Assembly (NCBI GenBank): GCA_027627225.1
Contig: CM051024.1
Coordinates: 44,139,347 to 44,203,346 of the forward strand
Length of the DNA stretch: 64,000 nt
DNA from: Congeria kusceri
Taxonomy: Eukaryota; Mollusca; Bivalvia; Myida; Dreissenidae
Direction: 5' to 3'
Under the pieces are notes generated by a model, which was not told the origin of the DNA, did not search any database, and saw only the letters and a program-made list of their open reading frames with translations. Made by a program: the position numbers and the translations under genes. Below, in pieces: positions 25,387 through 39,502 of this stretch. Positions within the stretch are counted from its first letter, which is position 1; each line of letters begins with the position of its first letter.

Positions 25387-25999
25387 TTACGTCGTCTATC
25401 GAAAATACAACAACCATTAAGCCACACATTGTTTAAATAAACATCTGACAAACAAGTTGCCTAGAGTTAAATAAATAATATTTTAACAAACCGAATTACA
25501 GATTTCTACGTTATCCAATATCAGGACTATGTTTTTGCATAACAATCTTATCACAAATAAATAATTTGTTAAAACGTCAAACCTATTTGACGACGTAAAA
25601 GCAGTAATGTTTATTCTTGCAAGACTCACATGAAATATATAATTGGCAGAAACAAACAAACGGCTTTTCTGCATATGTGAACTGTGATTGTGATATATCA
25701 ATGTACACAATGTGACAAATAAGTATTTTGGTGTCTTCTCGTCTGACCACGCTGGTCAATAATTATACTCCATTAGTTCCTACTGGGCTGTCCTCGGCAA
25801 CACAGGCAGGAAATGTGTCATTTACAAATGCGCATCCGATACACAATTATGATTGGGGCAGGGAAAGAGAATACAAAACATCATCAACATTGTGAAAAAG
25901 CTGCCTTTCGCTCCTAAGTGCATTACATTCTCTACAGACTTATTTCGATTTCCATGAAAGTTCATCGTGCATTTTGTTTCCAATCCGATAAACTGTGTT
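25387..25999. other. Non-coding stretch
   Basis: Nothing recognised. Confidence 0.4.
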
Positions 26000-28900
26000 A
26001 AATATCGATTTCTTGTTGGTAGATATCACCTAAAGAAAAGCATCGCGTAAAACATATTAGAAGTTTTTTTTAGCATTTCAGACTATTGCCAACAAATACA
26101 ATGTATATCAATTTCCATCAGTCTGTGCTTCCATGCGTATAATCAACAATTCCAACAAGATAGTTTGTTGCATAATGGAAACAATAGATTTCTAGGGAGG
26201 AAAACGTGTCTATCATACAGTCACCGTATAGAATGCCAGTTTATCATAAAGAACGTTATTTGAACTTGAATTAGTTCTATGTTTTGACCAATCAGTAAAA
26301 GTCAAATATTTACTACTAAAGTGCCTCATAAAATGCAATCTGTTGCATACTAGCTGCATTGAACCTTTTATCGGATTCAAAGGCAACTAATTATGTTTCC
26401 CTAATGTACTAAATTATTATTTAATTTACGTAACATGTATATCTACATTACTATTCATTGATAGTCAAAGGTTTACAAAACGTTGCTACAATATTTTATA
26501 TTTGCCTTATGTACTTTAATTGCACATTTGTTTTGGTGATTTGACAATCGAACAAGTACGTTTCAACAGTGTATGACAAACAAAGACAACGCAAGTTTAA
26601 TATACTAATAAATGTATCACATCAAAAGCTTATTTCCCCTTAACTGTTTAGTTTTGTACAATCATAACTGCAAAAGTGATATTGATTCAGAACAAACAAA
26701 TAATTAGGTTAGACGGGGTATAAAGCATAATTCTCCGTATTCTGTAAAAATTATCCAATTTTACATACAATTTATTTCACAGACATATAGCGAAGTCCAG
26801 GTCAGCGACGTCCATACATAAACACAACATTTTGTTTTTGACGAAAATTGTATATAATAAGCAACCTTTACGAGAGATTGTGGGATGAAGTGCAGTATTG
26901 ATGCCCGTGTCCGGGATGTTGTCTTATTTGATTCACAGGGAAATACAATTTGAACTCACAGCCGCATGAAATTAAAACTAAATAACCGATGTCATTTCGA
27001 AGGACCTGTGTTATTTTTATGTTGCGCTGCTATAGAACAAAGGAATGTTGAGTTTGGAAACATATATTGTCGAAATTTGTGTGCATATTACAATACAACT
27101 ATTTCGTTGCCAGAAACATGGTGTCTCAAACATAACATTCCCATGGTGGCAACAAGTTACTGGATTATGACGATAGCTGTTCTGGCTATGTAATTAAAGA
27201 CGTCGGCAATGGACTTGCATCACGTGCATACTTCTATACCTTCTATACATCGAGAATACGGGAATTGGACCAAATATTTCTACTTTTCAACTGCACGATT
27301 AACGTATTTAAATGGCAATTTCAAGACAACTTTTAAACGCTTTCATGTCAAACGAAATAACAGTTTGATTTATGTTGTACATGAACTTTTTTCTTTCAAA
27401 TTGGACTCACTTATTGAATGGCATCGCTACTTTTTTTTATAATATCTATGTCAAGATTAAACATCTACTTTATTTAATTAACATGCGTGGATATTGCGCA
27501 TTTCTATCATATTTTATCATTTATACCGCTATAGGAAACCAGAAACCAACTTATCGTTAACATACACATTTAGTCCCTTTCAATGTACGTACGTGTACCT
27601 ATAAATTATAGCTTATTCAGCATAATTAACTTCTTGCCATAATGTTCTAATTCTCTGAAATGCTCTCTTTTTAGAAAACGTATTTCAATTCTAAAATCGG
27701 TTGCGTTTTTTTATGTATGGCAAAGAAAATGCAAATAGTTATGTTCTATACAATTGCCATTTCACAACTCATTATTGAAAGGTAACAAAATGCATGCAGT
27801 GCCGCAGTGAACTTTGCTGCTTCATACGTATGTTCATGTCAAAACAATAAGACGCATTAATTAACGTGACGATTTAATTGCGAACGTGTTGGTCATTTCA
27901 ATGGATATTCGTTTCATTTAGCAAGGGTTTTCGTCACCTTCTACGGGACAGCATTGTCTAATTATAACTGGAACGTTGCATTCCATTAACAAATACACAT
28001 CAAATGCTATGCAAAACTGAATAGAAATCACCGTTCTCAGTTTGAAACTCGAATTCATGCACTATGTTTATTTCGGGAACCAAACATGTAATTGTAATAT
28101 TCTTAACGATACAAATAGCGAGCACGTTACCTTAGGCAGTTATATTATATAAGACTAGGAATTTTTGTTTGTTAAACAACTGTGCGCCCATGGATTCAGA
28201 GTCGTCAGCAAATCACTAGATATTTTGAGCATTGCAATAAAAGGAGACAAATATAAATTGAACTACATTATAGTGTTTTGATGAAAGGAGTCTGAGGCCT
28301 GTATACAGTATTCACTTCTATCATCAAACACGTGTCAATGTATGTTACTCATCTTAATCTGTCTGCTTCTCCGTTAAATATATCATTCTCAATATTGGCA
28401 GATAGCTTAAAAAGAAAGACATCGTCCTCACAAATGCATCAGAAGATTTTGGGAAAAATTGCCGACGTATTAAATACATTCATTTCTATCAGACGGCGCT
28501 ACCATGCGTAAAGGTATTTTGTTACTTGATTGAAAAGGAAACTAACATTGCAGTTTAATATAATATTTCCAGTACTCTTTTAAAGAACAGTAAACTAAAT
28601 TAGGAACTTACACATTGTTCAAATTGAACGAATAAATAACCGTTAACCTGTGTATTTAATATATTTCCCTGCATAACAGTGTCAGTGACAAGTCAATAAA
28701 CCAAACTACTTTCAAATTTCAAAGAGGTTTTAGCCGCCTGCCCGTTTTCTCCGTCTTTCTCACGTATTTCATTTTATATTTATCTTGATTTACTGCAGAG
28801 CCATTTCATAATATGTGTAAGTTATTATATCGAGAGAATGCTTCAATAAGGCAAATCGCCTTCCATCCCAATTCTTTGTTAACTTTGTAATTGTACATTA

Positions 28901-29690
28901 TGCTCCTATGTTGAATTATATATATTCAAACCAATAAACCAATGAATACTTATGAAAATATAACATTGTAATAAATTCGTACACATATTATACGTTTCAA
29001 TGTAACGACATAGGTTGTATATTATATCAGTTGGAATGCAATTACATTTACTCACATTACCTATAATCAGTGTGCCGACGTACAGAATCGACGCCACCGG
29101 ATTTGTCTATAGGGACCTTAACTTAGACGCATCATACGGCATGAAATTGAAATTGAATAATCGACACATTCGAAATCACGGAGGATACACCGTGCGTTGT
29201 CAGTCGCAATAAATTGTATCTTGCGTATGGTAACCTACGCTGTTCTCAGACACTGAACTTCAGTTATAGTATCGTTCTTACGGTCACTATGCAGATAAAT
29301 GCGCTTGGTTGAGTAGCAAATACAAAACTTTTATTATATATTTTTATAAGCAAATACAAAAATAATCCTAGTACATATAGTATTAACATGCACAAGGTAG
29401 CTCACTAGCAATTTTCTATTGTAACGGACGTCAATTAACAAGTTATAATATTAAGAAGTACTCAACTCGAATGCATGCACTTTGTTGATTTCTGGAACCA
29501 AACATGTTATTGTGATATTTTTTAAGATACAAATAGCGAGCGCGTTACCTTAGGCAGTTATATTATATAGGACTAGGGTTTTGTGTTTGTTAAACAACCA
29601 TGCGCCCATGGATTCAGAGTCGTGAACAAGTCACTAGATATTTTGGGCATTGCAATAAAAGAAGACAAATGAAAATTAAACTACATGATC
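26000..29690. repeat. Second tandem duplication, two diverged units
   Basis: Unit 1 (about 26000-28265) and unit 2 (about 28385-29690) share blocks in the same order. These are TTTCCATCAG-TGCTTCCATGCGTA at 26112 and TTTCTATCAG-GCTACCATGCGTA at 28483; GCATGAAATTAAAACTAAAT at 26964 and GCATGAAATTGAAATTGAAT at 29140; and a 220-bp block with TTACCTTAGGCAGTTATATT at 28128 and 29544. Unit 2 lacks about 700 bp of unit 1. Confidence 0.7.
29072..29212 (+). pseudogene. Possible exon remnant, unit 2 of the tandem duplication
   Basis: The frame following a possible acceptor (CCTATAATCAG) reads RIDATGFVYRDLNLD, then MKLKLNNR, and stops at TAA. In unit 1 the matching frame has TGA where this copy has GAC, 5 codons before MKLKLNNR. 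Those eight codons differ between units only at synonymous positions (tta/ttg, cta/ttg, aac/aat). The family is not recognised. It could be chance or a decayed duplicated exon. Confidence 0.25.
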
Positions 29691-32581
29691 GTCCACGAAA
29701 TAGAGCTAGTTTGGAGAATCCGAAAATTGAGCATTCACAAGTAATTATGCTTACAAGTACACGCCGCGCCACCATGTTGTCTTTTAATTAAAACACAGTA
29801 TTATGGACGGCAGCAAAGTCTTTGTCTGGAAATAAAAAAGACTTGGAGGTCGTAACCGCCTCGGCAATTCTGCAATAAAATGTCCATTCTTCCTACTAAA
29901 ATGGTATACATGAATGGTATTTATGAATGTATGTAAACAATGCTCATATGCCAGAATAAAAACCAAAGGTACCCCCGCAGTGGACACTGTAACATGCTTG
30001 ACTTGCTGTACCTAGTTGCAGGCCGTAAGACTGTTATTTTGTGACTTGTCTCAAATGGTCTTTAATGTAGCCAAGGAAAATGTACTTTTTAAGATGTGGT
30101 AATACGTTTATAGTATTATGCAATAACTAGATGTCTGTACTAACGTGTCCATGTCTTTGTGATGATAAGGGAGTTTGAATGAAGTGACTAGACTAGTTTT
30201 GTTGAAAGGTTACGTTGACAGGCGGAAGTTCACTGGCGGAAATTAAAATAATTTCATAATTATTTCAATTTATTTCTACACATTAATATAAATTTATGTA
30301 TTTCTTGTTAAATTAATTAGGGTATTTTCATTTCAATATTTGATATGAAGTAATTGAAAAACTATCTATGACAGAGTATGTCGTTATTCATTATGCATAC
30401 AGGTATATTATACTAAATCGTATGTCCAACTGCATGTACAACATTTTACAATATCTTCATTTATTGCAAATAATTGTAGTGACATATACGTAACAGATGC
30501 ATACTGTTCATGTATATTGGACGATATACATCTAATTAGTTGAACTTAAGTTTTCAATTTCTATCAGATGAAATATACGAGAAGAAATTCGACAACTCAT
30601 TAGCTGTGTTTAATTTTGACAAAACGAAATTCTTTAAAAGGCACATTACTCTTTAAGAGTCACAATAAAATTACAAAGAGAAAGATAATAATTGGCAAAT
30701 ATACCTCAAAACAGTATTGAGTATTAAATCAAAGTAATAAATAAATATGCCTTTGGTATAGTAAAAACAAGTTGCATTTGTCGTATACAAAATGTAAACA
30801 TGATAAAATAGCGACCATGCATTTTCATGATCGTTTACAGTTTGCCAAACTTCTGACAAAGATTCCCCCATCTGTACGATATTGATATGATTGCAGCGAA
30901 ACAGCGGAGACCAGTGTGAGGAGTTTGACAGTTTTCAAGTAGTTGTACTATATAGATCTATAAGGTATATTTTTGTATAATTTTTACGTCATATACTCAA
31001 TCGTAATAGTTTAAATTGTACCAAGTCTTGGTGATACCTATACATTGATTTCATCATTATAGTATGAGTATATGAAAGTTATTTACACGCATCTCTAATT
31101 TTCATGATACAATTCCCTTTTTGGACTGTTGGGGGAAGCCAACGGTCTTTTGAGAAGGTCATTTCCAAAACAGGTAACGCAGAAAACTACTTCTTTCTTT
31201 GCAGGCTACGAGTCAATAAATTGACCTTCATAACAGCAAAATTTCACGCATGTTTTCTTATCTTTTAAATATTTAAAATTATGTATGTCACGTGTATTAT
31301 AATGTGTATATCATGTGCTTTTTTTAAATTAAAGTTCCTAAAAAAAGTCAATTTATTGAAAATGTTAAGACCGCTAAATCAATGCGCTACATCGTTATTT
31401 TTGACTCGTTGCGAAACTGTTATTTCTGGTTACCGATTCTTATTCTGAATATTTTGACAACAAATTACTGCAATGTATTAATTTTAAACTGTAGTATGGA
31501 AAATCGAGAGCACGCATCGTATGACCTACTTTTGACTGGCTACGAATCACTAACAATCTAACATTCGACGTCAAATTTATACGCTCCATCGGCTATTTCG
31601 GCCCGTTCAAGATCAGTATGGACATGTTGACTGGTTTCATATTATTTCTTTTGCCTTAAGTACTCTGCATACAAACCTATATAGGTACAAAGATGTTCAA
31701 AGTAAGGAGTGTAACAATGAGTAGTTTAAAAAAAATGGCATTGTAGAAATTCAATTAATTCAATTTCGTTCAAACAAATGTGTCCCGTCTGTTAGAAAAT
31801 GTTCTACTTTACTTCCCTTGATTTAAGTTTCTTTCCTCTTCTCGCCAACAGTCTTTCTACGCTATCAGTCAGCGTTTTGAGTAATATACGTAGATTAATT
31901 GTGATCACAAGAAAGCTAGATACAACGAAGAAAAATAAGTAAGAAAAGCTTTCTGTTTAATCATTATTAATATCATAGCGACATAACCGACCTAGCCTAC
32001 CCCCCTACGATTTCTTACGTACAGCGTAGTACCGGCGCGAAAGTTAAGCGAAAACTATAATCTATAGGCAATGGGTATACATACCTTTGTTTGTGGATGA
32101 TATTGTTTTCTTTTATGAATTCATATATAATATAAAATGTCAGATGCAGTACGGCATTGGCATAGGATACCAGTCATACCGCATAAAATAATTTATATTT
32201 TTCGAATAAATATGATTTAAAGCCGAAATTCAAGTCAAATAATCACTACTTTCGAGTTTAAACAATTTTGTCTCAATAAATAGTTTAGTTCCCAACAATC
32301 TTAATCCACATAGTTTTTGATAATTGTTTCCCTTAGCAATCACACCAAATGTCATATTGCTTTACGTATTCATAAGAAAAATATTACGTGATAAAGTAGA
32401 GGGGTGTCCACAACGTTGGCTCAAATTCCTTGTGATCTCATGTTTTTCCCGGCACCATTATGTCAGTGAAATTGACACAGAGCCGGCATCACTTGCCTTA
32501 TTAGTTCACAATTTATTGCCATAACAGGTGCATGAAATACGGTGACGTATTAATTTATTATGTGGAACAAAGTGCATTTGA
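29691..32581. other. Long AT-rich non-coding stretch
   Basis: No gene, no clear repeat. Confidence 0.4.
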
Positions 32582-32629
32582 CGACGACGGCGATGATGAT
32601 GATGATGATGATGACGATGATGATGATGT
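32582..32629. repeat. (GAT)n / (GAC)n trinucleotide tract
   Basis: Runs GACGACGACGGC then GAT repeated with one GAC interruption. Confidence 0.95.
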
Positions 32630-33323
32630 GCAAAAGGTTTTTATATATCTCTGATAATGATCTGTAGCTGATCACTGCAGGCCCACAGACAACATAAAGG
32701 GGTTACATGTACTACTGCACGATCAAAAGTTTACGCCCCCACTAACCCGAAATCCTAAATTCGCCCCTGGTATATATGTCTGGTTTTCAGCTTTTAAATT
32801 CAAGTGCGCATTGATTTTCTCATCTCTTGCAATTAACATTGCCATTATTTGTTTAACACAAAAAATAACATCAGGTTTACACGGGCTTTCTATGATCTCC
32901 AAGTCACATTGTTTCGTTATACTCAAATCCATTTATATGTTTATATAGTTTTAATATACTGAAGACATGTTTAGGCATACATAATATTTGGCATTGATTT
33001 GGTTATCTTACCCACTAGTATAAAAATAATAACATGTTGGTATAAGTGAACATGTTATTTACAAATAAAACAAGTGTATACATTTTTATTGAATTGTTCA
33101 ATTGTACATCAAAATAACGCAATTTCAGAATGAACTGATAACAGGCCGTAATGATGGAAAATATTTTTATTTAACTTTTATTATTCTGTGTAGTAAAATT
33201 TAAGTATAAAATATAATAATTAAAAAAAGATTTTGTTATGTTGGGTTCGTTTTGTAACAGCATTCCTTACCTGTGACTTGTTTTATATAAATCCCAACCT
33301 ACGTACCCTAATTTTTGGGGGCG
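32630..33323. other. AT-rich non-coding stretch
   Basis: Nothing recognised. Confidence 0.4.
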
Positions 33324-33352
33324 TGTAACCTGAAACAAACACATCTTACGCC
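33324..33352. mobile_element. Right-end fragment of the TTTGTTTCAGGTTAC element
   Basis: GTAACCTGAAACAAAC followed by ACGCC matches the right terminus at 62804-62835. No left end found nearby. Confidence 0.4.
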
Positions 33353-33769
33353 GTGCCTGTTTAGTAACAGCTTCGTTAATATAGTGGTAACTACATACTG
33401 GAATGTTTCTGCGGATTTTTTGTCTTTATTTCGGCCTGTACATGTTCGCGATATATTAAATGACATTTTTAAATAAATCAATCAAATCATATACACAACG
33501 TTCCATAGAATGAAACGAATCAGTGCATTTCTTCAAATCTTAATTTCAATACAATGCAGTAAGTCTTTGTTACCTCATAACAAAATTCCATAACAATTTT
33601 TCAGAACGTGCAAGAAAGAAGTACATTCGATTATTTAGTTTGATGTAGTATCGATTTGGCATAAAAATGTTTTCGTTTTTTAATAAGTGCGCCCGAAATA
33701 AAATTGCAAGAAAAACGCTTATTTTTTACAAAAGTATCATTTTGTTACACACTGAACACAAAAACATCA

Positions 33770-34190
33770 TGTCTACTTACACTTTGGAATAATCGCGAGC
33801 CACATTAGCAACACTGGTGGAAGTCAAACGACAATTATCCAATTATCGCGATACACATATATTTTCATGTGCCCTCCTGATAAAGACATTCAAATTTCCG
33901 AGCTGCAAGCAAGAACATTTAATCGCATTCTGCTCGCTGCTTTTCCAAACAAAATGCGGGAAATTGGCACGATATCACGAGCTCTTCACAATTTGGAAAT
34001 TGTCGTTACCATGGATACGCTTAATTTCTTCTTATCGGGGACGAATTTTCAGAGATGTAATGACGCGAATGCAGCTGGGTCAAATTGGTATTGTGGCCCG
34101 GTAGTCAATGAATAAAGTGTCTTCTCATTGTCATCAAACAGTAATCCTGTCTACGCTTGTTCACAGCAAAATAAGCAATTGACCTTTTCG
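33770..34190. repeat. Dispersed repeat, copy 1 of a pair
   Basis: Closely matches 40685-41275 from CTACTTACAC through TTCCGAGCTGCAAGCAA, AAATGCGGGAAATTGGCACG and TACCATGGATACGCTTAATT. The 82-codon frame at 33867 is not conserved: sampled differences in the other copy are mostly amino-acid changing and one creates a stop, so this is not treated as a gene. Confidence 0.85.
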
Positions 34191-34241
34191 AATATTTACC
34201 TTAAATTTGAATATTTACCTTAAATTTGAATATTTACCTTA
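34190..34241. repeat. Short tandem repeat, 19-bp unit, three units
   Basis: TTTGAATATTTACCTTAAA repeated with minor edge variation. Confidence 0.9.
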
Positions 34242-34639
34242 AATGTTTCGCAATTTTTGATATGGCTCAATGCTTGATTATTGTCATGATTTTAGTGTGA
34301 GCGTTTGAATTTCTGGACATTCAGTACCAGCTGTTTTAAAGCAATGTTACAGCCTAACATATAGTGAAATACTGGCGTTTTTGTCTGAATGTACGTGTTT
34401 GACTGCCATCGTATTTTTACATTACTGCTGAAAACGACCAGTCAGGTATGTGAGTATGGATCACATACCTATGATTTCCATTTAAGTCACTTTTTCTCTG
34501 ACAGTGCCAGCCTTTTTTTCATGAAACGGGGCAAACACATTTTTAAGCATATCTTATGTATTCAAAGCTTGCATGGAAAATGGGATCTAAATATGATAAT
34601 GTTTTCTTTTATACGAAATTTAATCCGTATATACATTAT

Positions 34640-36420
34640 CTGCCATTAATACGCACATAAGTACGACATTATAAACCGTATATACACTGTCATTAATACG
34701 CACATGAGAACGACATTATAAACCGTATATACACTGTCATTAATACGCACATGAGAACGACATTATAAACCGTATATACACTAACTGTCATTTAAGATCA
34801 TTTATACGCACATGAGAACGACATTATAAACCGTATATACACAAACTGTCATTTAAGATCATTAATACACATATGAGTACGACATTATAAACCGTCTTTA
34901 CACTAGCTGTCATCTATAAGCACATGAGTACGACATTATTAACCGTATATACACTAACTGTCATTAATACGCACATAAGTACGACATTATAAACCGTATG
35001 TACACTAACTGTTATTTAAGATCATTAATACGCACATAAGTACGACATTATAAACCGTATATACACTTACTGTCATTAATACGCACATGAGAACGACATT
35101 ATAAACCGTATATACACTAACTGTTATTTAAGATCATTTATGCGCACATAAGTACGACCTTATAAACCTTATATACACTAACTGTCATTTAAAATCATTT
35201 ATACGCACATGAGTACGACATTATAAACCGTATATACACTAACTGTCATTTAAGACCATTTATACGCACACGAATACGACATTATAAACCGTGTATACAC
35301 TAACTGTCATCTTATCATTTATACGCACATAAGAACGACATTATAAACCGTATATACACTAATTGTCATTTAAGATCATTTAAACACACACGAGTACGAC
35401 ATTATAAACCGTCTATACACTAACTGACATTAATACGCACATGAGTACGACATTATTAATCATATATACATTAACTGTCACCTATTCATTGATACGCACA
35501 TGAGTACGACATAATTAACCGTATATACATTAACTGTCATTAAAACGCATATGAGTACGACATTATAAACCGTCTATACACTAACTGTCAGTATACATCA
35601 TTTATACGCACACGAATACGACATTATAAACCGTCTATACACTAACTGTCATCTTATCATTTATACGCACAAAAGAACGACATTATAAATCATATATACA
35701 CTAATTGTCATTTAAGATCATTTAAACGCAAACGAGTACGACATTATAAACCGTCTATACACTAACTGACATTAATACGCACATGATATTATAAACCGTA
35801 TATACACTAATTATCATTAAAACGCATATGAGTACGACATTATAAACCGTCTATAGCCTAACTGTCATTTACGATCATTAATACGCACATGAGTACGACA
35901 TTATGAACCGTCTATACACTAACTGTCATTAATACGTACATGAGTACGACATTATAAACCGTATATACAGCAACTGACAATAATACGCACATGAGTACGA
36001 CATTATAAACCGTATATACATTAACTGTTATTAATACGCATATGAGCACGACATTATAAACCGTATATACACTGAATGTCATTTAAGATCATTTATACGC
36101 ACATGAGTGCGACATTATAAACCGTGTTTACACTAACTGTCATTTAAGATCATTTATACGCTCATGAGTACGACATTATAAACCGTCTATACACTAATTG
36201 TCATTTAAGATCATTTATACGCACATGAGTACGACATTATAAACCGTATATACACTAACTGGTATTTAAGATCATTTATACGCACACGAGTACGACATTA
36301 TAAACATTATATACTCGTACACTAACTGTCATTAATACGCACATGAGTACAACATTATAAACCGTGTATACAATAACTGTCATTTAAGCTCATTTATACG
36401 CACATGAGTACGACATTAAG
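34640..36420. repeat. 1.8-kb satellite with variable 53-72-bp units
   Basis: Core words ACGACATTATAAACCGTATA, TACACTAACTGTCATT, and ATACGCACATGAGT recur about 30 times. Some units include an extra TAAGATCATTT segment, giving short and long unit types. No open frame persists. Confidence 0.95.
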
Positions 36421-37928
36421 GAACATGTTATCTGAATACATAATAATATTTATTGACACAAAATACCTTCATAAGTCATATATTTGAATTCTTTAATAAC
36501 GAGATTACATTGACGACTCAAGGTCGTTTTATTAGTTTGAGTGTATTTACATTTTATTGTACTGGACGTACAAAATATTTGTGTACTTGGTCTTTTTGTT
36601 ATCAAATATGAAACTTATCATGATAAAATACTGTTATGGAAAAATACATTTAAAACAGAGCCTTTGCAAATGAAATCATTTGTATCCATATTTTTATTAC
36701 ATAGTATAAGGCAATGATAAAATATACTTTGCTTTCAGCTTCTTATAATCGAAGAACATAAATATTTAAAAGACGAATTTTGTGTGTTGTTTTTATTTTT
36801 TTTTTTTATTTAAGTGTAAAATCATTAACGCAAATGGGGTTCACACTAATGTGATTTCTTTGTTTTGTACCAATATTTCTTGCTCTTACTTTGGTTATTG
36901 TTTTGGTTTCCATATAATGAGATACTGCGAAGTAAAATGGTCTAGACAGGATCGCATCAATATAAATGTTATTGAGTACATTTATAAAAGATGCAATTAG
37001 TCTTTGTTTATGTCCAAATGTCTATACAGGTCTCAGGGTGATATTATTCTAAGATGTCATCGTCGAAATTGAGATTTGCGACTTGTCGACTAACTATACT
37101 TCTATATAAACAACCACTGACCAATAACCATTTTAAATATTTATTAACGTGTTAAATTTGTGGATTCTAATTGCAAGTTTCGGCCGGTAGACATTTTGCA
37201 CAATATTTAACGAGACGAGATTACTTTCTGTATCACACCAAACCCATATACACAATTCTTCCTAGAATAAACTTTAGAAACCTCTGAAAATCTTGGACGG
37301 AAATTTCAATACAATGTACATGTATTACGTTTGACTCTGTTGAAGCCCTCCAAAAAGATCAATATCGTCAACATCAATATCAATAATACAGAACGCGCAT
37401 TTCAAATCAAGTACTTTAAGGCAGTTTTCTTCGGGACATACGGTTAAACGGTTTGACGTAGATTGTATGTGGCATACCAAAATGTTAATCTTTGAAATAA
37501 GTGTGTAACTGAAGCACTGAAAGAATGTTACTATTTAAATAATGTAAAGTAATATAGAAATGTATTTTCATATTAAAAGATTCAGTATGATAACTATCTT
37601 GGTCATGCTTCAGATAATACGAAGGTTTGTGTGTGTGTGTCCTGTTTGCTTCCTCCATAGGAAAAGACAAGAAACAAAAACCATTATTGCGTGTACGTAA
37701 CGTTGCTCCAGTGTCTAACAAAAAAAGGGAAATTATTTTATCGTCAGGGCCGAATCGGATTTCCGATGTTTGCGTTCTTTCCGTTTTGTGCGGAAAATTT
37801 TAAGAACTCTGGACCCATTAGGCTTTTGGGGCAATAATCGTTTATCACTCGTGTCTTCGCGTCCCAGATTCAGAAAACAAATTAGGCGCATTGTAGGGAA
37901 TGTGAAGTGTGCATTTGCGATGAAATAA
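36421..37928. other. AT-rich non-coding stretch
   Basis: Nothing recognised apart from a short GTGTGTG tract near 37627. Confidence 0.4.
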
Positions 37929-38000
37929 ATGGGGCCTTATTCCAGAACTATCTGAGGTGTACCTTAAAATATTTTCACTTAAGTTAAAAATTTCAAACGG
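37929..38000. mobile_element. Possible left-end fragment of GGCC-TATTC element
   Basis: TGGGGCCTTATTCCAGAACT followed by TTAAAATATTTTCACTTAAG resembles the left end of the 53.18-kb element. Confidence 0.3.
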
Positions 38001-38168
38001 TTATACTTAAAACATTTCGCATAATTTTGTGATTCCTTTTATGTTTATGTGATCAAACATTAATACTGTAAGTGGTAACTAATAGATAGTATCACAGTTC
38101 ACCGAACAAAAGAAATAATAAGTTAAATAAAATATTGATTCTAAGGTTAAGGATTAGATATTACTTAA

Positions 38169-38500
38169 GATGTTTCTGGAATACGGCTCATGGACTGGTG
38201 GCGACTTTACCCAAGATGTTTCTGGAATACGGCTCATGGACTGGTGGCGACTTTACCCAAGATGTTTCTGGAATACGGCTCATGGACTGGTGGCGACTTT
38301 ACCCAAGATGTTTCTGGAATACGGCTCATGGACTGGTGGCGACTTTACCCAAGATGTTTCTGGAATACGGCTCATGGACTGGTGGCGACTTTACCCAAGA
38401 TGTTTCTGGAATACGGCTCATGGACTGGTGGCGACTTTACCCAAGATGTTTCTGGAATACGGCTCATGGACTGGTGGCGACTTTACCCAAGATGTTTTAT
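38169..38500. repeat. 46-bp minisatellite, seven near-identical units
   Basis: Units start GATGTTTCTGGAATACGGCT at 38169, 38215, 38261, 38307, 38353, 38399 and 38445; a broken eighth begins at 38491. Since 46 is not divisible by three, the three plus-strand ORFs here are the same sequence read in rotating frames. Confidence 0.97.
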
Positions 38501-39317
38501 AAATACGAGAATAGTAGAACAGTTAAACCATTAAAATATGTATACGCAATGAAAGATTTGCACAAAAATATATAATAATGGCCTTGTTTTGTTTTGTTTC
38601 TAAGACATCCGTATTGCTGCTTCTGTATTCAGAAAATTTTCTTGAAAATTGACCACTGATATGTATCTTTATGTTTCTTTGTATGTCCCTCTAGCAATGA
38701 CACTCCATACCATTGCATATTAATAAAACCTATTAAGAACACATATGGCGGTAAAATGAAACAAGAATCAAAACCTGCTAAACAGTTTTTAATTGGAAAT
38801 TATACAACCAAATGTTAGATAACTTTTAACAAGATTATTTCTCTTTCAAAGATATTGACTAGAATGTATACTAGGATACCCGGTGAACATAGTTTCTGAT
38901 TCACAAAAATAGAATTCGCATTAGTAGCGAACATATTTACATTTGCATTTTACCTTGCATTGGCCAACATAGTTTTCCAAGAGTATGTTTAACGCCTTTA
39001 ATAATGTATAATTAAGAATATAAAAAAAGGTAGATCATATTAATATTCGGTACATTCGAAGTTTTTGGCACAAACATAATGACTAGTTGAATCATATTAC
39101 AACCACCAACAAATGTTCTAAATGTGACTGAAAACCATTGAAATTGCTAGCTCGTATCTTTAACCGCAGTTAACATAGAAAGATTTTGTCAAACCAAAAA
39201 CATTCTGAAACTAGAAAGCGTTTGAAGAGCACAGACGTCCGCCAAGATAGTTAAGGCTATTTAACATCTGAACTATCCAGTGATATGTCACAGCCTTTGC
39301 CCTCTCTCCAAAAAATG
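38501..39317. other. AT-rich non-coding stretch
   Basis: Nothing recognised. Confidence 0.4.
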
Positions 39318-39502
39318 ATTCCTTTCAAGGATTCATGTGCCCGTATTCAAGGACTCATGTGCCGTATTCAAGGATTCATGTGCCCGTATTCAAGGATTCA
39401 TGTGCCCGTATTCAAGGATTCATGTGCCCGTATTCAATGATTCATGTGCCCGTATTCAAGGATTCATGTGCCCGTATTCAAGAATTCATGTGCCCGTATT
39501 CA
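39318..39502. repeat. 22-bp minisatellite, about 8 units
   Basis: The unit GTATTCAAGGATTCATGTGC plus CC repeats. The array ends in GTGCCCGTATTCACAAAGCTC, which is the left-end sequence of the small inverted elements. Confidence 0.93.

Noticed and set aside
33867..34115. 82-codon ORF conserved at 40.8 kb
   Set aside because: The second copy has a stop (TGA for CGA), and differences between copies in the sampled part change the amino acid, as expected of neutral drift in a repeat.
34640..36420. Possible CRISPR-like array of regular repeats
   Set aside because: The repeats are directly abutting satellite units with no unique spacers, and the DNA is eukaryotic.
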